From an uncultured Bacteroidales bacterium (GTDB taxonomy: Bacteria > Bacteroidota > Bacteroidia > Bacteroidales > Paludibacteraceae), in contig CAMFEN010000020.1 in assembly GCA_945949375.1 (NCBI GenBank), positions 1 through 10,602 of the forward strand: a stretch of 10,602 bases of DNA, written 5' to 3'. The notes below the pieces were generated by a model. That model saw nothing but the letters and a program-made list of their open reading frames with translations, was not told the DNA's origin and searched no databases. Of the stretch, positions 5,745 to 10,602 are shown one piece after another. The position numbers were made by a program, and so were the translations under genes. Each line of letters starts with the position of its first letter. Position 1 is the stretch's first letter.

Positions 5745-7301
5745 ATGAAGTGGATACAATTGATAGTTGCCCTAAGCCTTTTGGTGATGATTCACGAGTT
5801 AGGGCATTTTCTTTTTGCTAAGTTATTTAAGGTACGCGTGGAGAAGTTCTACATGTTCTTCAATCCGCAGATTTCGCTGTTTCGCGCCAAGAAGATTGGC
5901 GGGAAATGGCGTTTTAAGTTCTTCTCGAAGAATGTGGAGCCCGCTGCGGTGGAGGTGATCGACCCGATGACAAAGGAGCCGAAGAAGGACTCGAAAGGCA
6001 ACCCCATCCTCCGTCCGATGAGCGATGAGGAGCGTATGGCATTGCCCGAGGGCGATTGGCGTCGCGAACCGGAGAACACCGAATGGGGTATCGGCTGGCT
6101 GCCGTTTGGCGGCTACTGCGCTATCGCGGGCATGGTGGATGAGACCCACTCGATAGACGACCTACCCTCCGAGCCACAGTCGTGGGAGTTCCGCTCCAAA
6201 CCTGCATGGCAGCGCCTGCTTATCATCATGGGCGGAATCCTGATGAACTTCATCGGCGCGCTGGTGATTTATATTGGTGTGGTGGCGCACTGGGGCACCG
6301 ACACGCTCCCGCTGCAGAAGATAGAATCGGGTTTGTACTACTCTGATGTGCTGCTGCAAGAAGGCTTCCAACAGCAGGATAAGATACTGCTTATCAACGG
6401 CGAAGAGCCGCAAGACCTCGGTGATGTTGTCAACGGGCTTATCATTGAAGGCAAGCGCGAGGTGGTGGTAGTACGCGGCAAGGACACCCTCTTATTGACC
6501 ATGTCAGAGGACTTGGGTGAGCGCTATATGGCGATTGTCAACGAGCACGACAAACAGGAAAGGCAGAAGGCGCATGCAGATAAGTTGTATCAGAAGCGCG
6601 GCTACGTGCTGATTTCGGAGTTCATCCCCTTCGTAGTGGATTCGGTGATGCCCGACAACGCCGCTTACTTCGCGGGGATAGAGGCGGGCGATAGGATAGT
6701 GAATATCAACGGCGTAGAAACCCCCTGCGTGGTGCAGGTGCGTAACGAGTTGCAGAAGTATCCCTGCGACAGCGTTACGGTGGGCTACTACCGCACCGTG
6801 GCGGGCGACAGCGCGGTGTATCAGGAGACGCGGATGTTCCTCGGCGACCAAGCCACGATGGGTGTGTATATGAAAGGTCTGTACTCTTTCTACCCCTTGG
6901 AGCACACCGACTACACTTTTTGGCAAGCCATCCCCGCGGGGATTAAGAACGGATGGGATATGCTGGTGCTCTACGTGAAGCAGTTCCGACTGGTCTTCAC
7001 TAAGGAAGGTGCACAGTCGGTCGGCGGCTTCGGTGCCATCGGCAATATGTTCGCCAATGTGTGGGATTGGCATTCGTTCTGGGCGATGACGGCGTTTATC
7101 AGTCTGGCGTTGGCGTTCATGAACTTCATGCCCATTCCTGTATTAGACGGCGGGTATATCCTCTTTCTGCTATGGGAGATTATCACGCGCAAGAAGCCGA
7201 GCGATAAGTTCCTTGAAGTGGCGAACAATATCGGTTTCTGGTTGCTCCTTGCGCTACTTATCTTCGCCAATGGGAACGATATCTTCAAAGCGTTCTTTTG
7301 A
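5745..7301 (+). CDS. rseP: RseP-type site-2 zinc protease (M50), inner membrane
   Basis: This intramembrane metalloprotease cleaves transmembrane segments of regulatory proteins such as anti-sigma factors or signal-peptide remnants. The start is the ATG at 5745 (518 aa), giving MKWIQLIVAL directly before the active site; an in-frame TTG at 5739 is less likely. HELGH (H17, E18, H21) in the first helix and LDG (D468) in NFMPIPVLDGGY of the third helix form the zinc site. The re-entrant motif WLPFGGYC is at 118-125, and helix 2 (about 157-180) contains GGILMNFIG. Two PDZ-like regions lie at about 195-265 and 296-365, with the second showing MPDNAAYFAGIEAGDRIVNING. A final helix follows (about 490-508). 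Residues about 62-110, between helix 1 and GGY, form an unusually long hydrophilic insert. The gene is last of the probable operon that starts at 3158. The substrate is unknown. Confidence 0.93.
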   Translation: MKWIQLIVALSLLVMIHELGHFLFAKLFKVRVEKFYMFFNPQISLFRAKKIGGKWRFKFFSKNVEPAAVEVIDPMTKEPKKDSKGNPILRPMSDEERMALPEGDWRREPENTEWGIGWLPFGGYCAIAGMVDETHSIDDLPSEPQSWEFRSKPAWQRLLIIMGGILMNFIGALVIYIGVVAHWGTDTLPLQKIESGLYYSDVLLQEGFQQQDKILLINGEEPQDLGDVVNGLIIEGKREVVVVRGKDTLLLTMSEDLGERYMAIVNEHDKQERQKAHADKLYQKRGYVLISEFIPFVVDSVMPDNAAYFAGIEAGDRIVNINGVETPCVVQVRNELQKYPCDSVTVGYYRTVAGDSAVYQETRMFLGDQATMGVYMKGLYSFYPLEHTDYTFWQAIPAGIKNGWDMLVLYVKQFRLVFTKEGAQSVGGFGAIGNMFANVWDWHSFWAMTAFISLALAFMNFMPIPVLDGGYILFLLWEIITRKKPSDKFLEVANNIGFWLLLALLIFANGNDIFKAFF

Positions 7302-7308
7302 TAATTAA

Positions 7309-7419
7309 GAATTATGAATTAAGAATTTTGAGCGCATTATATGCCAACTATTCAGAGCAGACCACTCATAATTCATAATTCATAATTAAAAAGAGCATAG
7401 GCACTCATAATTCATAATT
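7309..7419. repeat. hairpin element E4 (AATTATG-type) between rseP and the acetyltransferase gene
   Basis: Left arm 7309-7332, ending GAG, pairs with right arm 7365-7388, starting CTC, at 21 of 24 positions around a 32-nt loop that begins CGCAT. The right arm start CACTCATAATTCATAATT is copied directly at 7402-7419, 39 bp on. The element fills the 128-bp gap just after the rseP stop. It is the same family as 9363-9441, with the same tips, words and loop size. No promoter is seen in this gap. Confidence 0.7.
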
Positions 7420-7429
7420 TATTATTACC

Positions 7430-8005
7430 ATGGATTATTTCGTTCACGAATCTTCGTATGTAGATGAGGGGTGCCGCATAGGCAAGGGCACCAAGATTTG
7501 GCATTTCAGCCACGTGATGGCAGGCTGCACCATCGGCGAGGACTGCAACATTGGGCAGAACGTCGTTATCTCGCCCGATGTGGTGCTGGGCAGGAACTGC
7601 AAGATACAAAACAACGTGTCGGTCTATACGGGCGTGCGCTGCGAAGACGATGTGTTCCTCGGTCCGAGCATGGTCTTCACCAATGTCATCAACCCCCGTT
7701 CAGCAGTCAGCCGCAAGTCCGAATACCGCGAGACCATCATCGAGCGCGGCGCATCGGTGGGAGCCAATGCCACCATCGTCTGCGGGCACCGCTTGGGAGC
7801 TTACTGCCTCATTGGCGCTGGCTCCGTCGTAACGAAGGACGTGCCCGCCTACGCGCTGATGGTGGGCAACCCCGCACGGCGCATCGGCTGGGTGAGCCGC
7901 CACGGCGAGAAACTGCATTTCAACGAAGCAGGTCTTGCCACCTGCCCCGCTACCGGCGAGCACTACCGCCTGCTGAACGGCGAAGTGAGTATTGTAGAGG
8001 AGTAA
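7430..8005 (+). CDS. wbpD: left-handed beta-helix N-acetyltransferase, WbpD/WlbB type
   Basis: This 191-aa acetyl-CoA-dependent transferase of the hexapeptide-repeat class is likely cytosolic and trimeric. Hexapeptide-like turns run from about residue 8 to 140 (CRIGKGTKIWHFSHV, CTIGEDCNIGQNVVI, CKIQNNVSVY, DDVFLGPSMVFTNVINPRS, ASVGANATIVCGHRLGAYCLIGAGSVVTKDVPAYALMVGNPARRIGWVSRHG). The full pattern matches UDP-2-acetamido-3-amino-2,3-dideoxy-glucuronate N-acetyltransferases (WbpD, WlbB), which complete the 2,3-diacetamido sugar for O-antigen or capsule. The C-terminal tail holds CPATGEHYRL, seen as a CPxxGxxY-like ending in relatives. The usual partners (WbpA, WbpB, WbpE, WbpI types) are not adjacent, so substrate is inferred from sequence alone; another amino sugar is possible. 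It may be read through from rseP, and it ends at a strong bidirectional terminator. Confidence 0.85.
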   Translation: MDYFVHESSYVDEGCRIGKGTKIWHFSHVMAGCTIGEDCNIGQNVVISPDVVLGRNCKIQNNVSVYTGVRCEDDVFLGPSMVFTNVINPRSAVSRKSEYRETIIERGASVGANATIVCGHRLGAYCLIGAGSVVTKDVPAYALMVGNPARRIGWVSRHGEKLHFNEAGLATCPATGEHYRLLNGEVSIVEE

Positions 8006-8019
8006 CATTTTTGAATGCG

Positions 8020-8071
8020 AAACCAAAAGAGGTTGCCTAACAAATTGAGTTAGGCAGCCTCTTTTCGGTTT
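8020..8071. terminator. bidirectional intrinsic terminator between convergent genes
   Basis: A 17-bp stem (8025-8041 with 8049-8065, one T-G wobble) closes a 7-nt loop. AAACC (8020-8024) and GGTTT (8067-8071) extend it past one bulged C. AAAA on the left and TTTT on the right supply U tracts on either strand, so it can stop both the acetyltransferase transcript (+) and the rluB transcript (-). Confidence 0.88.
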
Positions 8072-8085
8072 ATTGCTTTTATGGA

Positions 8086-9276
8086 TTACTCAAATGCACC
8101 CATCTGGAGCATCGAAACCTCCTTGGGGGTGAGGAAACGGTATTTGCCGCGGGCAACGTTCTTCTTGGTGAGACCGGCGAACGATACGCGGTCCAATTGC
8201 ATCACCTTATAGCCCACTTTCTCAAAGATTCGGCGCACCACGCGGTTTTGTCCGGAGTGAATCTCCAAGCCGATATGGCGGCGATCCTCTTTTGGGAACT
8301 CTAAAGCATCGGGCACTATCTTCTCATCGTCGAGCACGATACCTTCGCGTACCGTTGCTTCATCCGTCTCGTCCAAATCGCGGTCGAGCGTTACGGCGTA
8401 AATCTTCTTCTTGCCGAACTTCGGATGCGTCAGTTTGGCGGCTAAGTCGCCATCGTTGGTCAGCAGGAGCACGCCCGTGGTGTTGCGGTCGAGTCTGCCT
8501 ACGGGGTAGATACGCTCGGAGCAGGCGTTGCGCACGATGTCTATCACCGTGTGGCGCTCCTGCGGGTCATCGGTGGTCGTTACGGTATTCTTCGGCTTAT
8601 TGAGCAGGATATACACCTTGCGCTCGCGGCGTACGGGCTGGTCGTGGAACTGCACTTTATCAGTCGGCAGCACTTTTGCACCCAGCGAATCAACTACCAC
8701 GCCGTTCACCGAGATGACACCCGCCTGAATGAAATCATCTGCCTCACGGCGCGAGCAGATGCCCGCATTGGCGAGGTATTTATTCAAGCGAATAGGCTTC
8801 GTGGGATCTTCGTATTGCTTCTGATAGGTCTGGCGTTTGCGCTGGCTATATACGTTGGCATTGCGCTGCGGACGCGGACGGAATGCCCGTTGCTGACCAT
8901 CGCCGTTACCATTGTAACCGTTGTTCTCGTTGCTGCTGTTGTTTCCGTTATAGCCGCGGTTATTGTAGCGCGGACGTTGCTGATAGTCGGATTGGTTTCC
9001 GTTGTTGAATCGCGGGCGTTGCTGATACTCACCTCCCTCGGCATTGAACCTCGGGCGCGGCGATACGCGCTCGGCACGAGGTTGCCCGTCAGTAGGATGA
9101 CTAAAACGTTGACGAGGGCGACCTCCTTCGCGACGGTTGTTGAATCCGTCAGGAGTACCCGAATAGCCGTTGTTATCACGGCGGGCATTGTAGCCCCCTT
9201 CACGATGGGAATTGTCTGCATTGAAACGCGGGCGACGTGCGCCTTCTGCGTTGAAATCTTGATGATCGTTGTACAT
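8086..9276 (-). CDS. rluB: RluB/RluF-type rRNA pseudouridine synthase with long disordered N-terminal extension
   Basis: The protein (396 aa) isomerises a specific uridine in 23S rRNA (U2605 for RluB in E. coli; the exact site here is inferred). The S4 RNA-binding domain spans about 161-208 (IRLNKYLANAGICSRREADDFI), and the RsuA-family catalytic domain about 219-390. Catalytic D263 is in IYPVGRLDRNTTGVLLLTNDG, and HSGQNRVVRRIFEKVGY lies further on at 340-356. Residues 1-158 are low complexity, rich in Asn, Gly, Arg, Gln and Tyr, with repeated RPRFN/RPRYN units (14, 74, 88 and 101). This is far longer than enterobacterial RluB and is probably a disordered, RGG-like RNA-binding tail. ATG at 9276 has AGAAAGGAC about 9-17 nt upstream. 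The gene may be co-transcribed with yceD-rpmF, since no promoter is seen in 9277-9457. Confidence 0.92.
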   Translation of the reverse strand: MYNDHQDFNAEGARRPRFNADNSHREGGYNARRDNNGYSGTPDGFNNRREGGRPRQRFSHPTDGQPRAERVSPRPRFNAEGGEYQQRPRFNNGNQSDYQQRPRYNNRGYNGNNSSNENNGYNGNGDGQQRAFRPRPQRNANVYSQRKRQTYQKQYEDPTKPIRLNKYLANAGICSRREADDFIQAGVISVNGVVVDSLGAKVLPTDKVQFHDQPVRRERKVYILLNKPKNTVTTTDDPQERHTVIDIVRNACSERIYPVGRLDRNTTGVLLLTNDGDLAAKLTHPKFGKKKIYAVTLDRDLDETDEATVREGIVLDDEKIVPDALEFPKEDRRHIGLEIHSGQNRVVRRIFEKVGYKVMQLDRVSFAGLTKKNVARGKYRFLTPKEVSMLQMGAFE

Positions 9277-9305
9277 AATCTTTTTGTCCTTTCTCTTTTG
9301 ATTTA

Positions 9306-9319
9306 GGTTACGAGTAACC
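9306..9319. promoter_or_regulatory. 14-bp palindrome upstream of rluB
   Basis: GGTTACGAGTAACC is a perfect dyad (6-bp arms, 2-bp centre) 30 bp upstream of the rluB ATG. A 2-nt RNA loop is unfavourable, so a protein-binding DNA site is the more natural reading. Regulator unknown. Confidence 0.25.
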
Positions 9320-9362
9320 CTCGCGGGCTACGGGTACGCTCACGCGCACTATGCTCAATTAC

Positions 9363-9449
9363 GAATTATGAATTATGAATTATGAGTGCATGGCGCTGAA
9401 ATAAGATATCCAATGCCCTCATAATTCATAATTCATAATTCATAATTCA
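9363..9449. repeat. hairpin element E5: perfect 24-bp inverted repeat of AATTATG words
   Basis: Left arm 9363-9386 (ends GAG) is the exact reverse complement of 9418-9441 (starts CTC). Both arms consist of the heptamer AATTATG/CATAATT repeated three times. The 31-nt loop (9387-9417) adds inner pairing: GCAT near its start with ATGC near its end, plus GG with CC. One further heptamer extends the right side to about 9449. It lies immediately downstream of rpmF, between it and rluB, so it may act as a partial 3' stop or stability hairpin of the ribosomal protein message. Confidence 0.8.
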
Positions 9450-9457
9450 ACATTCAC

Positions 9458-9643
9458 TTACGCTTCTGCTGCTTGCTCGATAGCGAGTTTGCCACGATAG
9501 TAGCCGCAAGAGGGGCATACGGTGTGGTAGATGTAGTGTGCACCACAGTTCGGGCAAATAGCCAATGCGGGTACAGTCAGTTTGTCATGCGTACGACGTT
9601 TCGCTTGTCTGGTGTGCGATTGTCTTCTTTTAGGATGTGCCAT
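9458..9643 (-). CDS. rpmF: 50S ribosomal protein L32
   Basis: This 61-aa protein of the large ribosomal subunit starts MAHPKRRQSHTRQAKRRTHDK, the typical basic N terminus of bL32. Four cysteines in two CxxC pairs, C30/C33 and C43/C46, form the zinc-binding knuckle of the zinc-containing (C+) form. It lies 78 nt downstream of yceD, the classic yceD-rpmF pairing. No separate promoter with TAnnTTTG is seen in the gap, so it is most likely translated from the yceD transcript. Confidence 0.97.
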   Translation of the reverse strand: MAHPKRRQSHTRQAKRRTHDKLTVPALAICPNCGAHYIYHTVCPSCGYYRGKLAIEQAAEA

Positions 9644-9721
9644 AGTTGTGTTATAATTTTACAGAATAATGTTATACTTTTTGACTTGCCGCCTTCAAGT
9701 TAGTAGCCACGCAGAATAGCC

Positions 9722-10171
9722 CTATTCCTTGTCCTTCGGTTCGTCTATATCTTCATCCTCCGGCATGGTACAAAGGTGGTCTTGGAGAAGAGCATCCATC
9801 ATCGGATTACAACCACCGGGTTGGTGACTATGCACCAGCGGAAGATTCACAATTACTAATTCATACGCCAGCCACTCCAAGTCGAGCATCTCTGTGCCCT
9901 CGTCCATCTCCATGTCGTCCTCGGCATCCACTGCCACGTCCATCGGGTCAAGACAACGGTCGCAGGTAACCTGCACTGTGCCACTGACCTTGATACGGAG
10001 GTCAAAGTCGCGCTCTCGGAGAGCCAATTCTGCTTTTGCCTGCACATGTCCGCTCAATACCTCGCTTTTCTCCACGCTTTGGAAATACTCACTATCCAAC
10101 TCATAATCAAAGGAATAGTTGCCGATTTCCAATTTAGAAAGTTCGATGATATGTGGGTTTTGTGTAGTCAT
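9722..10171 (-). CDS. yceD: YceD/DUF177 family protein
   Basis: The 149-aa cytosolic protein has the DUF177 signature CDRC (C70-C73, in VQVTCDRCLDPMDV), followed by an acidic stretch and LPLVHSHQPGGCNPMM with C121, giving a possible metal site. The acidic C terminus (PEDEDIDEPKDKE) is typical. DUF177 proteins are nearly always encoded next to rpmF, and in plants and E. coli are implicated in 23S rRNA accumulation or processing, so a role in large-subunit assembly is likely by context. The ATG at 10171 is about 10 nt from the predicted transcription start, so the mRNA is almost leaderless. It is divergent from an SDR gene. Confidence 0.92.
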   Translation of the reverse strand: MTTQNPHIIELSKLEIGNYSFDYELDSEYFQSVEKSEVLSGHVQAKAELALRERDFDLRIKVSGTVQVTCDRCLDPMDVAVDAEDDMEMDEGTEMLDLEWLAYELVIVNLPLVHSHQPGGCNPMMDALLQDHLCTMPEDEDIDEPKDKE

Positions 10172-10187
10172 AGCGCAAAATCGGCTG

Positions 10188-10219
10188 CAAAGTTACGACT
10201 TTTTTTTGAAACTCACAAA
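10188..10219 (-). promoter_or_regulatory. yceD-rpmF promoter (Bacteroidota type)
   Basis: On the minus strand, TTTG (10219-10216), 20 bp, then TAACTTTG (10195-10188). Expected start near 10181 leaves a leader of only about 10 nt before the yceD ATG. Confidence 0.8.
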
Positions 10220-10220
10220 T

Positions 10221-10244
10221 TTTTTCTGTTTTTTCTCAGAAAAA
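10221..10244. promoter_or_regulatory. inverted repeat between divergent promoters
   Basis: TTTTTCTG (10221-10228) and CAGAAAAA (10237-10244) form a perfect 8-bp dyad with an 8-bp centre. It lies entirely between the two -33 elements of yceD and the SDR gene, where a shared operator would be expected. AT-rich composition makes chance possible. Confidence 0.3.
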
Positions 10245-10256
10245 TGTGATGGGAGA

Positions 10257-10288
10257 TTTGCTCAATTCCGAAAAAAGCAGTATCTTTG
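10257..10288 (+). promoter_or_regulatory. SDR gene promoter (Bacteroidota type)
   Basis: TTTG (10257-10260), 20 bp, then TATCTTTG (10281-10288), a full consensus match. Transcription should start near 10295, leaving a leader of about 70 nt. Confidence 0.8.
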
Positions 10289-10363
10289 CCGCTTAATTTA
10301 CGTTTATTAGAACGCGAAGTAACCGCGAAAACAACATATACTTCAACAACAAGGTGAAACAAA

Positions 10364-10602
10364 CATGAAAATAGCATTAGTAACCGGCGCGAGTTCGGGA
10401 ATCGGATATGAATACGCCCGCGTGATGGCGGGCAGAGGATACAACCTGCTGATAGTCAGCAACGAAGAAGCCATCCATGCGAAAGCGGAGATACTGCGCA
10501 AGGACTTCCCCGTAGAGGTCATTTCAATAGTACGTAACCTCGGCGTGCAGGAGGCGGCGAAGGAGTTGCACACCTACTGCAAGGAGCACGACCTGCAAGT
10601 GG
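10364..10602 (+). CDS. short-chain dehydrogenase/reductase, N-terminal part (cut by window edge)
   Basis: The first 79 codons of an NAD(P)-dependent oxidoreductase of the classical SDR fold. MKIALVTGASSGIGYEYARVMAGRGYNLLIV holds the TGxxxGIG nucleotide-binding motif at residues 7-14 and the first beta-alpha-beta unit. The segment VEVISIVRNLGVQEAAKEL matches the region where classical SDRs usually have D-[LV]-x(2)-x-x-A, here with Asn in place of the usual Asp. The catalytic YxxxK lies beyond the window, so substrate cannot be assigned. The ATG at 10364 follows AAGGTG 8 nt upstream, one of the few Shine-Dalgarno-like sequences here, and a consensus promoter. Reading remains open to the last base. 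Confidence 0.88.

Noticed and set aside
8551..9306. 251-aa plus-strand frame opposite rluB, looking like a hydrophobic membrane protein
   Set aside because: The hydrophobic appearance comes from reading the Asn/Gly/Arg-rich tail of rluB backwards; the sense strand has S4 and catalytic motifs.

Overview
The window looks like a chromosomal segment of a member of the Bacteroidota, most likely order Bacteroidales. The evidence is five promoters of the phylum's own type (TTG or TTTG, a 20-bp spacer, then TAnnTTTG), weak or absent Shine-Dalgarno sequences, AT-rich intergenic stretches between GC-richer genes, and a set of Bacteroidota-style housekeeping genes. An oxygen-sensitive class I [4Fe-4S] fumarase suggests, but does not prove, an anaerobic life. 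I see no phage, transposase, CRISPR array or defence gene.

Layout. Positions 1-136 hold an AT-rich inverted/tandem repeat. On the minus strand follow queF (129-605, queuosine precursor reductase) and tRNA-Lys(CTT) (743-815), each with its own promoter; the tRNA also has a terminator. The 511-bp gap 816-1326 holds a hairpin repeat, the tRNA promoter, a divergent plus-strand promoter and a long fumarase leader. On the plus strand come class I fumarase (1327-2964) and then a tightly packed group, 3158-7301: a four-helix DUF4405-type cytochrome-like protein, a membrane-anchored degenerate LytM/M23 protein, dxr (isoprenoid synthesis) and rseP (site-2 protease). The last three plausibly serve the envelope: isoprenoid carrier precursor supply, peptidoglycan-associated scaffolding and intramembrane proteolysis. 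An isolated left-handed beta-helix sugar N-acetyltransferase (7430-8005) ends at a strong bidirectional terminator that it shares with the convergent rluB-type pseudouridine synthase (8086-9276, minus). Upstream of rluB on the minus strand lies the conserved yceD-rpmF pair (9458-10171). yceD is divergent from an SDR oxidoreductase that runs off the right edge.

The coding content is mostly ordinary core genome; the unusual content is between the genes. (1) The very short queF leader can fold into an H-type pseudoknot whose second helix covers the first two bases of the start codon. This resembles a preQ1 riboswitch in architecture, but not in sequence compared with the class I consensus I know. 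(2) Five intergenic sites carry long inverted repeats whose arms are built from tandem AT-rich 7-8-mers around a 22-42 nt loop. The words differ from site to site, and most have extra arm copies on the right side. (3) The fumarase leader holds a 22-bp direct repeat that starts two small ORFs alike (MR-I/K-L/M-DN), plus three ACCCTTA words at an exact 11-bp period. (4) The queF and tRNA-Lys promoters are near copies of each other.
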